Assembly (NCBI GenBank): GCA_023091665.1
Contig: JALJCQ010000006.1
Span: forward strand, 1-64,000
From: Pythium myriotylum
Taxonomy: Eukaryota; Oomycota; Peronosporomycetes; Pythiales; Pythiaceae
Direction: 5' to 3'
DNA length: 64,000 nucleotides
In this document: positions 40,677 through 51,788 of the stretch, one piece after another
Position numbering within the stretch: the first letter of the stretch is position 1
How the letters are laid out: each line of letters opens with the position of its first letter
Notes under the pieces: generated by a model
Database searches by the model: none
Seen by the model: the letters and a program-made list of their open reading frames with translations, nothing else
What the model was told of the DNA's origin: nothing
Position numbers and translations under genes: made by a program

Positions 40677-42007
40677 ATGCACGCGAGTGACGACGAACTT
40701 CGCGAGCTGCTCGCGCTGCTGGAGAGCGGAGACGAGCAGCAGGCGACGGCGCGCGATTTGCGGAGCGGAGACCGCGGCGCGCAGCCGCTGAGCTCGCACG
40801 CGAAGATGCGAGTAGGTGACGGGACGAAATGAATAGAAGGCAGGCAGCAAGACCAACATGCGTGGGGTTTCTGTTAGCACAACCTACGTCTTCTACGGGA
40901 GGAAGCCTCACGGCTCACAAACGAGATCAACCGACTGCGTGGAGGGCGGTCGCTCAGCCACATTGCGGCGATGGAAAGCGCAGTCGTCGAGCGACGCAAG
41001 CGGATGCGAGCCGAGCACGAGTGCGCCGCACTGCGCGAGGCCGTGTACGAACACACGCAATTCGTGCGCGGGCTCGATTCGTTGTTCTTGATGCGGCCAC
41101 AATTCTCGTTGGTACGAAGCCTCAGAGTGTGCCGCCTGTCGTACCTCGGAACTAATTTTTTCGAATATTTCTAGCGCCTGAACCTCTGCCGCTACCTGCA
41201 CCGCCACGCACGTCTGTTGAGCGATAGATCGACTCGTTGGGTTGATATCGTCGCAAATTACCAAAACGAGAGACTTCATAGAGCCATTGAAGTTTTAACT
41301 CGCGAGACATCAACTCTAGCACAAGATTCGGACGTGTCTGCGTCCACACCTCTCTTCCACTGCGAGCGCGTTGAGGACAGCGCTGGCTTTCGTGCTGTTA
41401 CTACTACGAACATGTACACCTTCGACACGAAGGATCTCGGTGCCATCGCGCGTGGCACTTGTGTTGCGATCTGTGACGGCGTCAAATGCTGCCCGCTTGG
41501 AAATCAAGTCGACGTTGTGCGAGACCTCGTGGACACCTCAGCCTCGCACGATCTGCTTTACCGCATCATTTCGATCCGTCACCACAATGTCACAACTGGC
41601 GCCGACATCTTTATCGAATCACGTCTCGTTACTTCGTACACGATTACCGACGACTACGCTGTCGTCTTATGGGACTTTGTCGACGACGACCAGCTCAATC
41701 CAACCGACGAGATGATCAACATCTCGCGAGAGGTCACTGGAGCGTAAGTGACGCCTCAATTTTTTCCCCCCTCCGCTTTGGTAACCGTGTTGTGCTCACT
41801 AGGAGTTTGATCCGCTGTGAGATGTGTACCGACGGCGTCGCGAGGACGGTCGTGCGCTCACTTTACACCAAGCGCATGCAGTTCCACGGCGACGATGTGC
41901 CCCTGAAGTACGGCTGCGCACGCCCCGAGTCGAGTTACGCCAATGCTGGGCTCTTCCACTCGATCGTTCAGGCCCAGGTTGCTGCGGAGACCGCATTAAC
42001 TGGATAA
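40677..42007 (+). CDS. SL11: bZIP-like/START-like family protein
   Basis: Four exons (40677-40811, 40878-41111, 41175-41743, 41803-42007) join in phase to give 380 residues. The start is at MHASDDELRELLALLESGDE. The second exon was placed by homology: after an AG at 40876-40877 it reads through a coiled coil with VVERRKRMRAEHE and TQFVRGLDSLF, and has the family length of 234 nt. The START-like exon begins RLNLCRYLHRHARLLSD, and the last begins SLIRCEMCTDGVARTV, where the first Cys of CLIRRE is Ser. The last exon ends early (AETALTG). SL11-SL14 form four consecutive same-strand copies that share the RLNLCRYLHRH start. Confidence 0.82.
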
Positions 42008-42058
42008 CTGGACTCGTGTGATCTAGAAGGCAGTTGAAGTCGTTGAGGAAAGCTCACG

Positions 42059-42070
42059 TTTTCAGCCAAT
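42059..42070 (+). promoter_or_regulatory. TTTTCAGCCAAT promoter motif upstream of SL12
   Basis: This is an exact copy of the 12-mer seen before SL7 and SL14, here 67 bp before the SL12 start codon in a 129-bp intergenic gap. Confidence 0.45.
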
Positions 42071-42136
42071 GGAGTTGACCATCTGCTTCTCTATCGTCCT
42101 TGTCGCGGACAGCAAGAGGAGACAGCGACAGACATA

Positions 42137-43519
42137 ATGGAAAGCATGGAGGCCGACGACGCGCTGCTGGGCGATCTGTTGGCGCTGCTCGAAGGCTGTC
42201 CGGAGGAAGAAGTCATCCCAACGGTGCCAGCGCCTCCCATTAGAAAGCGTCGTCAGCGATGGATTGGCCCAAGCACGAAGGTAAGAAGGGGTGAGAAGAT
42301 CTACGCAAACTGAGGCGTCTCACGCGGGCATGTAAACTAGGACGTGCTCAATTCGCTGCGTGTCGAAGCTTTGGCTTTGAGCGAGGAGCTCATGCGGCTT
42401 CGCGATGATAGATCGCCACGGCAGGTGGCTATGGAGCGCGCACTCACCGAGAGGCGGAAGCGTCAGCGTGCTGAGCAGGAGTGCGAGATGCTGCGTGAAG
42501 CGGTCTACAAGCACACGCGGTTTGTCCGAGGACTGGACGCGATGTTGTCCTTTCGTCCTCGATTTTCGCTGGTTGGTGCTGTGTTCTTGATCTGACTGCA
42601 TCGTGTGTTACTGATGAAGTTTGATTCTAAGCGCCTGAACCTCTGTCGCTACCTCCACCGCCACATTGTTTTGCCGCGCAATCGGGCCGCTCGTCATGTA
42701 AGCCTCGAAGCAGCTTCTCAGGACGCGCGGATGCAGCTCGCAATGGACGTTCTCTGTCATGAGACTGCCACGCTGAGCCTGTCGGAGGAGGACGCGTCTC
42801 CAGCGTTGGCCTCGACTGAACCAAGGTATCTCTGTGAGACTGTCGATGACGGCTGCGGGAACAACTCGGTCACTCAGACGAGTGTCTACACAATTGATAC
42901 GAAGGATCTCGGCGCTGTAGTGCGCGGCGTGTGTGTTGCTATTCGCGACATCGTTACGTTCTGTCCGTTTGGCCACTCGTTCGACGTCGCAGATGACGTC
43001 GTCGATGCCGATGTGCCTTCCGAACGCAACGTCCTGTACCGTGTTGTCAGTCTGAATCACCTTGTCGCCCACGACGACAAGCCGATTCGACTGCAGACGC
43101 ACGTGTTGGTGTCCTACAAGATGACGGATGACTATGCAGTCGTACTCTACGACTACATCGACGAAGACGAGCTCCACCCAAAGCCCGAAGCCACGGAGAT
43201 CTCAAGAGAAGCCACGGGCGCGTACGTACTACATCAAAACTCCCCACACTAATATTGTGGACTAACCCAAGGTCTTGCCAGTTGTCTGATCCGCCGCGAG
43301 GTGTGCAGCGACGGCGTCGAGCGCACGGTGCTGCGCTCACTCTGCACCAAGCGATTCCGGTTCCTGGACGACGATGTGTCACGTCGTTACAACTGTGCGA
43401 ATGTCCAGTCGAGTTACGCGAACGAGTCCTTGTTCCGCCAGATCGTCCAGGATCAAGTGGCCATGGAAGAGGCTGTCGTGGCGACGCTCGTTGGTGCTGG
43501 CGACGAGAGCGACAAATAG
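42137..43519 (+). CDS. SL12: bZIP-like/START-like family protein
   Basis: Four exons (42137-42280, 42341-42571, 42632-43221, 43282-43519) join in phase to give 400 residues. The short first exon, encoding MESMEADDALLGDLLALLE and a basic patch (IRKRRQRW), was found by homology with the neighbours. The coiled coil carries LTERRKRQRAEQE and TRFVRGLDAML. The START-like exon is 590 nt, the same as in SL1 and SL13. The last exon begins CLIRREVCSDGVERTVLRS and ends with SLFRQIVQDQVAMEEAVV. The second donor (GTTGGT) is slightly unusual. Gene-to-gene spacing in this part of the array is only 110-130 bp, so promoters must be short. Confidence 0.85.
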
Positions 43520-43569
43520 ATTATTGCAATTATTTTTTTTGTCAAAAAATAATTGTGCCCCACCAGTGG

Positions 43570-43581
43570 ATTTCAGCCAAT
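43570..43581 (+). promoter_or_regulatory. ATTTCAGCCAAT promoter motif upstream of SL13
   Basis: This differs by one base from the 12-mer before SL7, SL12 and SL14, and lies 49 bp before the SL13 start codon. Confidence 0.4.
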
Positions 43582-43629
43582 TGAGATGAGCACTCTGGCT
43601 TTGTCTGAATCGCAGCAAGTGAGACCGAG

Positions 43630-45020
43630 ATGGAGGCGAGCGACGCGTTCCTGAGCGAGCTGTTGGCGCTGCTGGAGAGCGGCGACGAGGCGCCGATAGT
43701 CACGACTCAACCAGCGAGCAGAGACCATCGCTGCGAGCAACGGGCGAGCAAGGTCGCGAGCAAGAAGGTGCGAAATTCACGACGCAGTCATCTCCACCGT
43801 TCTCTCATGATCTGTTCAATGGATTTGACCAGCACGTGATCGATTCCTTACGCGTAGAGGCCTCGCGGCTGACCGACGAGCTCGAGTGGCTTCTCCGGGA
43901 GCGGTCGCCGCGCCAAGTCGCCAAGGAACGCGCTCTCACGGAGCGACGCAAGCGGCAGCGCGCCGAGCAGGAGTGCGAGGCACTGCGTGAGGCCGTCTAC
44001 AAGCACACGCGGTTCATGCGCGGCCTTGAGTCGCTCTTCCACCTGCGTCCGCGGTTCTCGCTGGTACGTTGATTGCAAGATCTCTGTCATGCATTTCTAG
44101 TAGATGTTGACGCATTGAGTTTGTAGCGTCTGAATCTTTGTCGATATCTCCACCGACACATCGTCTTGCCGCGCGATCGATCGGCTAGATGGGGGAGCTT
44201 TGACATTAGCGCCAACGACTCTCGACTGCAATTGGCGATGGAAGTTCTTTGCCACGAAACGCAAACGCTGAACGTGTCGGAGGATGGACTTTCGTCGGCT
44301 GCAACGTCACCAGCGCCGAAACACCATTGCGAGACCGTCGACGACGGCCATGGTAATTGGTCGACGACGCACATGAGTATTTTCCCCATCGACACCAAAG
44401 ATCTCAGCGCTGTCGCGCGCGGCGTGTGCGTCGCGATCCGGGATATCGTCACACGCTGTAACTCCGGTCACTCTTACCACGTTGGCCAAGACGTCATCGA
44501 CACTGATGTCCCTGCAGATGGAAAATTCCTCTACCGCGTGATTGGCATGAACCATGTCGACATCGACGGGAACCTGTCGGTCGGTGTACAAACGTACGTG
44601 TTGACGTCGTCCAAGATAACGGACGACTACGCAGTCGTGTTGTACGACTACGTGGATGAGGACGAGTTACACCCGAAACCTGAGACCACGCAGATCTCGC
44701 GAGAAGTCACAGGCGCGTACGTCTCGTACATGGTTGTTCCCCCCGTTCAACTCGTGTCGCTTTCTCTAACGAAACGCCGTGGCGTCTGTAGGTGTCTGAT
44801 CCGCCACGAATTATGCAGCGATGGCGTCCAGCGCGCGGTGCTGCGCTCGATGTGCACGAAGCGATTCCGCTTCTTGGGGGACGACGTACCGCTCCGCTAC
44901 CGCTGCACGAACCTCGAATCGAGCTATGCGAGCGAAGAACTCTTTTGCCGGCTCGTGGACGACCAAGTCGCAATGGAAGAGGCGCTCGTGGCCACGCTGT
45001 CGGGACAAGTGGACGTGTAA
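43630..45020 (+). CDS. SL13: bZIP-like/START-like family protein
   Basis: Four exons (43630-43767, 43833-44063, 44127-44716, 44792-45020) join in phase to give 395 residues. The start is at MEASDAFLSELLALLESGDE. The coiled coil carries LTERRKRQRAEQE and TRFMRGLESLF and is very close to that of SL12, with exons 2 and 3 of the same length (231 and 590 nt). The last exon begins CLIRHELCSDGVQRAVLRS and ends with LFCRLVDDQVAMEEALV. The START-like part has YDYVDEDELHP where most members have WDFVDDDELHP, a variant shared with SL12. Confidence 0.87.
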
Positions 45021-45215
45021 GTTATGAGAGTCGACGGGCAGAGACATGAGGTCTAGTGGCGCGAAATAGAGGAGAGTGCGCTCCACCGAGAGAGAGCCTT
45101 CGTCAGGGCTCTGTCGTGAAAATATAATTCTTCGAGAGAGAGGATTAGACAGCTTGACAAAAATAAGATCCTTCAGCCTCGGTAAAAATTGACCGGATCT
45201 TCGCTGATGTGGAGA

Positions 45216-45246
<31 letters not shown>

Positions 45247-45395
45247 TTGAACACATGCGCCACGACTGGCGATATTCTCTCCCGAATTATAATTGCTGTG
45301 GACGAAGAAGCCGCCGATCATTTTCAGCCAATGTCGAGTGCCCACCTCGGCCTCGGAATCTGAGACCGTCGGCAAAAACCCCACACACGGCCGAG
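45021..45395. other. Intergenic region between SL13 and SL14 with GA microsatellite
   Basis: The 375-bp gap contains a (GA)n tract at about 45213-45247 and, near its right end, the promoter motif of SL14. No gene is visible. Confidence 0.6.
45321..45332 (+). promoter_or_regulatory. TTTTCAGCCAAT promoter motif upstream of SL14
   Basis: This is an exact copy of the 12-mer seen before SL7 and SL12, 64 bp before the SL14 start codon. Confidence 0.45.
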
Positions 45396-46808
45396 ATGGA
45401 GGTTGACGACGCGTTCCTGAGCGAGCTGTTGACGCTGCTGGAGAGCTGCGACGAGGCGCCAGCGCTCGCGCCCGTCGCTGGGACCAGCTGCCACCGACGG
45501 CCGCCGCCCAACGGCGTCAGGACGACCGTAGGACCCGAGAGCTTTGCGCAGGGAGAACGAGGTCGTTGATGGACGCTGTTGCAGGACACGCTGCGCGCTC
45601 TTCGCGCCGAGGCCTCGCGGCTCACCGACGAGCTCGAGCGGCTGCGCGACGGCAGGTCGGCGAGCCACGTCGCGGCCATGGAGCGCGCGCTCGTCGAGCG
45701 ACGCAAGCGCAAGCGCGCCGAGCAAGAGTGCGACGCGCTGCGCGACGCCGTCTACCAGCACACGCGCTTCGTGCGCGGGCTCGACGCGATCTACTGCTTC
45801 CGCCCGCGGTTCTCGCTGGTGAGTGCCTCTGAGCTACGCCGGTCGCTGCTGCTTTATGAAAGAGTTAAGTGAGACTTTGCTGTTCAGCGTCTGAATCTCT
45901 GTCGGTATTTGCACCGCCACATCCTCTTACCACGTGAACGCTCGGCGCGCTGGGGGGGCTTCGACGACGTGTCTCTGGATGCACGGATGCAACATGCAGT
46001 CGAAGTTTTATGCCACGAGACAGCTACACTAAGTCTCGCCGAGGACGACTCTGGCTCGTCGGCGACGCCCGAACCGATCTACAACTGCGAGCCGGTCGAC
46101 GACGACGGCAACCACTCTTTCACACACACGAGTATGTACGCGATCGATACAAAAGACCTCTCAGCAGTCGTACGAGGCGCGTGTGTCGCGATCCGAGACG
46201 TCGTAACGCTCTGTCCGCTTGGCCATACGCTCGAACTCGCGCGCGACATCGTGGACGCTGATGCCTCGGCGTCGCGAAACGTTCTCTATCGCGTGCTGGG
46301 GATCAAGCACCGCAACGCCAACAACGGCGCGCTGGTCGGCCTTGAGACCCACGTGCTTACGTCCTACAAGATCGCGGACGACCACGCCGTCGTCTTGTGG
46401 GATTTTGTCGACGATGACCAGCTCCATCCACTGCAGGAAGATACCCAGGTGTCGCGGGAAGTCACGGGAGCGTACGTGGCAAGGATACTGATACCGTTTG
46501 CGACGGGAATGACTTAACTTTGCTGAGACAGGTGCCTCATCCGCCGAGAGATGTGCACCGACGGCGTCGAACGCACGATCTTGCGCTCGCTGTGCACCAA
46601 GCGCTTCCGGTTCAAAGGCGACGACGTGCCGCTCAAGTACGGTTGCGTGAACCTCGAGTCGAGTTACGGGAACGAGATGCTCTTCCGCAAGATTATCCAG
46701 GACCAAGTGCTCATGGAGGAGACTGCCGTGGGCAACGCGAGGGCGCTGATCGATGGCGTCGACCTGTCTGCCAGTGATAGCCAGTGTGGATGTCTACCGG
46801 CAGAGTAA
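45396..46808 (+). CDS. SL14: bZIP-like/START-like family protein
   Basis: Four exons (45396-45527, 45585-45818, 45888-46471, 46532-46808) join in phase to give 408 residues. It has the leader MEVDDAFLSELLTLLESCDE, and a coiled coil with LVERRKRKRAEQE and TRFVRGLDAIY. The START-like exon begins RLNLCRYLHRHILLPRE. The last exon begins CLIRREMCTDGVERTILRS and extends about 15 residues further than its neighbours. The first splice donor (GTAGGA at 45528) is the weakest inference. It was chosen because it preserves phase and the 234-nt length of exon 2. This is the last of the four tandem SL11-SL14 copies. Confidence 0.83.
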
Positions 46809-47142
46809 AATGATGGGTGAATCGGGTCGCCCATGACAAAAGCCGTTGGCAAAAGAGACCATGCGAGGGTTTCGCGCCGAATGCAGTAGACTCGATCTCG
46901 CTTGCGTGTGCCTCCACCACCGGTACGTCTCGTTTGGGCCCGTCGTGTAACGGCAGCAATGGAATCTCGCTGGATTATGTATCCATTTTTGAGGGCTGTA
47001 ATCCTCTGTTGCGTGTGCCGTCCAATCTGTCTGTCAACGGCCCTCGAAGGGAGATGGATTGGATGGCACCCGAGTGGAACGTCCCCTCGAGAGCCGGGAT
47101 GATTTCCCAAACATCGTCCTCGCTCACATTCGCCCATTCACC
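46809..47142. other. Intergenic region before the sugar transporter
   Basis: About 330 bp with no convincing gene. It contains the 3' flank of SL14 and the promoter of the SWEET gene. The overlapping short frames on both strands are unsupported. Confidence 0.5.
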
Positions 47143-47997
47143 ATGTCGGTCGCGCTTCAGCTCTTCCGCGTGCTCGCGTCCTGCACGTCGCTCTTCATGC
47201 TGCTGAGCCCCATCCCCATGGTCCGCAAAATGCACCAGAATCGAGACACGGGCGTCATGTCCATCGTGCCGCTCGTAGCTGTCTTCGTCAACTCGCACAC
47301 GTGGTAAGTTCTTCCCGGCCGTGGGATCTCTCTCTTTCCAACGTTGGAACTGACGTCGTGGTGGATCACCAGGATGATCTACGGCTACATCGACGAGAAC
47401 TACATGCCCGTCTTCGCGACCTTCGTGGCCGGCGACGTCATCGCGCTCAGCTACATCATCGTGTACTATCGATACTCTCGCGACCGCTCTGCCAACCACC
47501 GGGTCTTCCTTCTCGCAGGGCTCTTCGTGCTCGCGTCCACGCTCTACGTAATCCTCGGTGGCCTGGGCTACACGGGCCAAACACGCCACGAGACAGCCCA
47601 GATCGCCGGCGTGCTGGCCGACGCCACGGCCATGGCGCTCTACGCGTCGCCGCTCGTCAAGATCCTCCACGTCTTCCGCCACAAGTCGGCGGCCTTCATC
47701 CCGATCCACATGGTCTGCGCCGGCTCGACCAACAACGTCATGTGGATCGTCTACTCGATCCTCGCCAAGAAGTGGATCATCCTCGTGCCGGGCGTGGGCT
47801 CGCTCACCATCGGCGTCTTCCAGATCGTGCTCTACTTCCTCGTGTACCCTCCGAGCACGCACCCAATTCCCGACGAGCTCCTGCAAAAGCCCCTCGAGCG
47901 AGAGACCCACGTCCAGCAAGACGAGCCCAAGCTCTCGGTCGTGCTCCACTCTCCACGCACCGCGTTCCACGCCGTCGAGTCACCAGCCCCCAAGTAA
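47143..47997 (+). CDS. SWEET-type (MtN3/saliva) sugar transporter
   Basis: Two exons (47143-47303, 47373-47997) separated by a 69-bp intron give 261 residues; ATG at 47143 is in an ACCATG context. The protein has about seven hydrophobic segments arranged as two MtN3/saliva three-helix bundles around a linker helix. The first begins VLASCTSLFMLLSPIPMVRKMHQNRDTG, and the second contains SPLVKILHVFRHKSAAFIP and GSTNNVMWIVYSILAKKW. These match the Pro-Trp/Asn pattern of SWEET bidirectional sugar facilitators. A hydrophilic tail of about 45 residues follows. In an oomycete such a carrier would take up or release mono- or disaccharides across the plasma membrane. It sits inside the SL cluster between SL14 and SL15 without homology to it. 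Confidence 0.9.
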
Positions 47998-48144
47998 ATA
48001 CGCCCAACTCAAACCGTGTATCATACCGTCCGTCTCACTTGCCTTTTTTTTAATTCAATTAAATTCTCATCTGACTCAGTCTCGTTGGACCGTATTGAGA
48101 GTGGGCCACTATTTCAATTGAGACCTCCCGGCGAACGAACGACC

Positions 48145-49576
48145 ATGGACGCGCAATGGCCCGACGACGTGGGCGCCGTCACGGCGCTGCTGGCGCCCGA
48201 CGCCGACCTGCTCGGCGACCTCTTCTCGCTCTTGGACGACGGCGGCGCCACGTCCGGCGACGCGCCCTCGCCGCCGCCCGAGCCCAAGCGCAAGCGCGCG
48301 GCCGGCGGCTCGGCGCAGCTCAAAGTGCGTAGCTGCTCATGAGCTTCCTCTCTCTCTCTCTTTGACTCACTTGGTGCGTTCTCGTCTCTCTCTCTAGCGG
48401 TCGCTCGAGACGCTGCGCGCCGAGGCCCAGCAGCTCACGCGCGAGCTCGAGCGGCTGCGTGCGCAGTCGTCGCGCACGCGCAGCGCCACGATGGAGCGCG
48501 CGCTGGCCGAGCGCTTCAAGCGGCGCCGCGCCGAGCGCGAGTGCCAGCAGCTGCGCGACGCCGTGCTCGCGCACAAGCGCTTCGTCAAGGGACTCGTCTC
48601 CGTGTTCTCGACGCCGCCGTCCTACACGTCGGTGCGTGGGCCTCTCTCGTATCGATGCGGTCTTGGTGGCTGGCCTTTTTTGAATTGAATTAAAAAAACC
48701 ACGGCCAGGGACTCAACATGTGCAACTTCCTGCACAACTACACGCGGCTGCCGCGCGACCGCGCGATGCGTTGGAGCGAGTACGCCGCGCTGGCGCAGGA
48801 GACGCGGCTGCAGAACGCCATGGACATTCTCTGTCGCGAGACCGAGTCGCTCACGGTCTCGGAGGACTACGACACGCTCTCGCCGTCGCTCGAGACGCCG
48901 TTCATCCAGACCGAGATGCTGCCCGACCGAGGAGGCTTCGGCGTGACCACGACCACGGTCTTCGCGATCGACTGCGACGATCTCGCGGCCGTGCTGCGCG
49001 CTGTCTGTCTCGCCGCGCGCGACCTCATGTCCACGTGTCCGTCGTACCCGACCCAGGGCATCTCCCAGGCCATCGTGGACCCAGACGTCCCGCCAGCCAG
49101 CGACCGCGCGCCGCAGTTCCTCTACCGCGCCATGGACGTGAGCTACACGGGCCTCGAGGCCGCCGACGCACTGCTCATCGAGTCGCGCTCGCTCACGATC
49201 AGCAAGCTCGGCGACGACTACGCCGTCGTGGTCTGGGATTTTATCGACGACGACGAGCTCCACCCGTCGCAGCCACGCGTCGACATCACACGACAGGCCA
49301 GCGGCGCGTACGTTCTCTCTGTCTTGGGCTCTTGGTCTCCTCACTTGCTGACGCCGTGGTCTCTTGGTTCCTAGGTGTCTGATCCGTCGAGAGCTGTGCG
49401 AGGACGGACTCGAGCGAACGGTCTACCGCTCGCTCTCCACTCGACGCTATCGGTACCACGCCGGCGCCGACCGTGGGGCGCTGCAACGCTATTTCCTCGA
49501 CTCGAAGCGTCGCCAACGCACGAACGAGCTCATCTTCCGCGACCTGCTGCTGACGGCGCTGGCCACCGGGTGTTGA
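48145..49576 (+). CDS. SL15: bZIP-like/START-like family protein
   Basis: Four exons (48145-48324, 48398-48631, 48709-49307, 49375-49576) join in phase to give 404 residues. The start is at ACCATGG, encoding MDAQWPDDVGAVTALLAPD and then a leader DLLGDLFSLLDD and basic patch EPKRKRAAGG. The coiled coil carries LAERFKRRRAERE and KRFVKGLVSVFS. The START-like exon begins GLNMCNFLHNYTRLPRD, and the last begins CLIRRELCEDGLERTVYRS and ends with ELIFRDLLLTAL. The first intron contains a (TC)n tract. SL15-SL17 form a subgroup with HNYTRLPRD. Confidence 0.87.
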
Positions 49577-49674
49577 AGCTCCATTTCGACCAATGGACCA
49601 GATGAGTGGGACACCATAGGCTGATTCCGTCCTGAACACGTCAACGGCGTGATCAGTTCCTCTCGAGAAGCAAG

Positions 49675-51158
49675 ATGGCCGAGCTATGGACGGGCGAGGA
49701 CGCGCTGCTGGCCGATTTGCTCTCGCTGCTGGACGAGCCGGCGCCCACGGCAGCGCTGGTCGCCGTCACGAGCGACGCGTCGCCCGTCGTGCGTCTCAGC
49801 GGCGTGGACGACGCCACGTCGGACTCGCAAAGCGACCGCAGCGTGGCGTCGCCGCCGCCGCCGGCGCCACTATTGATATCATCGGAGCCGCAGAAGAAGA
49901 CAAGCAAGAGGCGAGCAGGAGCAAACTACGTGTGTCCCATCAAGGTGCGCGTCGCGATCCGATGCGACGGTCTCAGTTAATTAATTGATGCTCCCTCAAC
50001 TAAGTGAGACCGTGGTGGTTTGTTAATGGTTTACACAGCGCACACTGGATGGGCTCCGTGAGGAAGCCGAGAAGCTCTCGGCCGAAGTGAACCGGCTGCG
50101 CGCGCACGCACTGAGCGGCAGTGTCGAGGTGGCGCTGACCGAGCGGTACAAGCGGCGGCGCGCCGAGGACGAGCGGCAGCGGCTGCGCGAGGCTGTGTAC
50201 GCGCAGACGCAGTTCCTTCGCGGGCTGCGGTCGGTGTTCTCGGCGCCCATGGCCGGCATGACGAGCGTCGACCTCTGTCTCCAGCTCCACAACTACACGC
50301 GGTTGCCGCGTGATCGATCGACTCGTTGGAGCGAGTATGCATCACTGGGCGAGGAGCGTCGCATGCAGAACGCGATGGAAATTCTCTGTCGAGAGACGGA
50401 GGCGTTGACTTGTGAGGACGCGATCAACACGCTCGCGACGTCGGTTGCGACTCCGTTCATCAAGACGGAGGTGACGACTGACAGCGGAGGGTTCGCTGTG
50501 ACGACGACGAGTGTGTACGCTGTGGAGACGGGCGACGTTGGCGCGGTGCTGCGAGGCGCGTGTGTGGCCGTGCGGGACATTGTGGTCAAGTGCACGTCGT
50601 ATCAGTGCACGAACCTCAAGCGTGTGATCGTGGATCCGGAGGCGACTGCATCGGCATCGAATCTTTTGTATCGTGTCATGGGTGTCCATCACAAGAGTCT
50701 ACACAGTTCCGATGAGCTGCAGGTGGAGTCGCGGATTGTGACGCTGTACAAGCAGACCGAAGATTGTGCGGTTGTTCTCTGGGACTATGTGGACGACGAC
50801 GAGTTGCATCCGATGATGAGTGCCACCGATATCTCTCGGCAAGCCATTGGCGCGTACGTTACCAAGGTTCCTACCGCGTACTTGACCTGTTGTTGAACTA
50901 CTTGTGTGTTGGTCCAGGTGCCTTATTCGTCGGGAGATATGCGAAGATGGCGTGGAACGGTCAGTGTATCGTGCGTTCAGTACACGGAAGTATCGTTATC
51001 CGCGAGGCAGCAACGAGAGAATAAAGCGGTTTGAGGACCTCACAGTCGCGACGACGCATGACAATGAGCTGATCTTCCGAAACATACTACTCGATTCGAT
51101 CGCCAAGGAAGAGGCTGCATATGCTCGGGCTGTGAGGACTGTCAGTGCAACAGAGTGA
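49675..51158 (+). CDS. SL16: bZIP-like/START-like family protein
   Basis: Three exons (49675-49944, 50039-50853, 50918-51158) join in phase to give 441 residues. Exon 1 encodes MAELWTGEDALLADLLSLLDE, a Ser/Asp-rich stretch and a basic patch (KKTSKRRA). Exon 2 fuses the coiled coil (LTERYKRRRAEDE, TQFLRGLRSVFS) to the START-like part (SVDLCLQLHNYTRLPRD); the usual intron between them is missing. The last exon begins CLIRREICEDGVERSVYRA and ends with LIFRNILLDSIAKEEAAYARAV. From codon 6 of exon 1 to 18 nt before the end of exon 2 it is identical to SL17, while its start and last exon differ. Confidence 0.87.
49691..50835 (+). repeat. Inverted repeat 2, left arm
   Basis: This 1145-bp segment is the exact reverse complement of 52113-53257; I found no mismatch. 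It lies wholly within SL16, including its first intron. The two arms are separated by 1277 bp. Confidence 0.95.
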
Positions 51159-51497
51159 GCACGAGCTGTAACAAGGTAGATATGTGTTCTTAAAAACTTC
51201 CATTTATAGATTTCGCTCAATTCCCAACACGGCACGAGCTTGGGGCCCACCAGCTCCCTTTCATCGTAGACATCACTGTGTAAAAGCCAAAGAAATCAAC
51301 GAAGGTATTCAAGGAGGCAGCTGGTGGTAATATTTATCCGTTGGATTCGCCAAGCCGGGAAATCGCAAGGTGCCAGGTTCCATAGACCTCATCGTCGGAA
51401 TAATCGCAGCGTATGTGTGATTGACTTGATACAACGCTCACCCAGCTCATGCCCGATCAATACGAATCCTGTCCAGCCATAAGGGACTCCGAGTGCA

Positions 51498-51522
51498 ACC
51501 TCTCCACCAAGTTGGTGGAGAG
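51498..51522. repeat. Perfect 12-bp-arm hairpin
   Basis: CCTCTCCACCAA and its reverse complement are separated by one base. It lies between converging genes, so it could aid transcription termination or be a cruciform-prone site. Confidence 0.8.
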
Positions 51523-51531
51523 GGATTATAC

Positions 51532-51576
51532 TGTCGAACTTGAAGGCGTTGGTGGCACCAACGCTTACAAGTTCGA
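51532..51576. repeat. 22-bp-arm imperfect hairpin
   Basis: The arms 51532-51553 and 51555-51576 are reverse complements with two mismatches and a one-base loop. The hairpin lies ten bases from the perfect hairpin at 51498-51522. Confidence 0.75.
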
Positions 51577-51788
51577 CAGACTCAGAAAGCATGATGCACG
51601 CCCATTCCGGCCAGACCAGCAAGACTTTGGTGGGCGACCACAGAGGCAGGCAGCTCGTGAACAACCGTGCCCTTCGACGTCATTGTTAGTTTCATTCGAT
51701 GCGTGATCGGTTGCTCTGGGACTGGCCTGCCATTCCATGGCCCATTGCCAATAAACTCGAAAGCTGATTACCGACTTGCTTTCGAATT

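Larger units (their letters stand above)
51159..51788. other. Convergent intergenic spacer with hairpins
   Basis: This lies between the converging 3' ends of SL16 and SL17. It contains a perfect hairpin with 12-bp arms (51498-51509 and 51511-51522) and an imperfect one with 22-bp arms (51532-51553 and 51555-51576, two mismatches). Both are close to the symmetry centre of inverted repeat 2 (about 51474). Overlapping open frames of about 85-90 codons on both strands here are explained by the palindromic sequence and show no domain. Confidence 0.55.

Noticed and set aside
46975..47970. 331-codon open frame antisense to the SWEET gene
   Set aside because: It is a charged low-complexity shadow of a gene with clear transmembrane and MtN3 motifs on the other strand.
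51389..51706. Overlapping 85-91-codon frames on both strands
   Set aside because: The similarity of the two peptides is explained by the palindromic DNA. There is no start context or domain.
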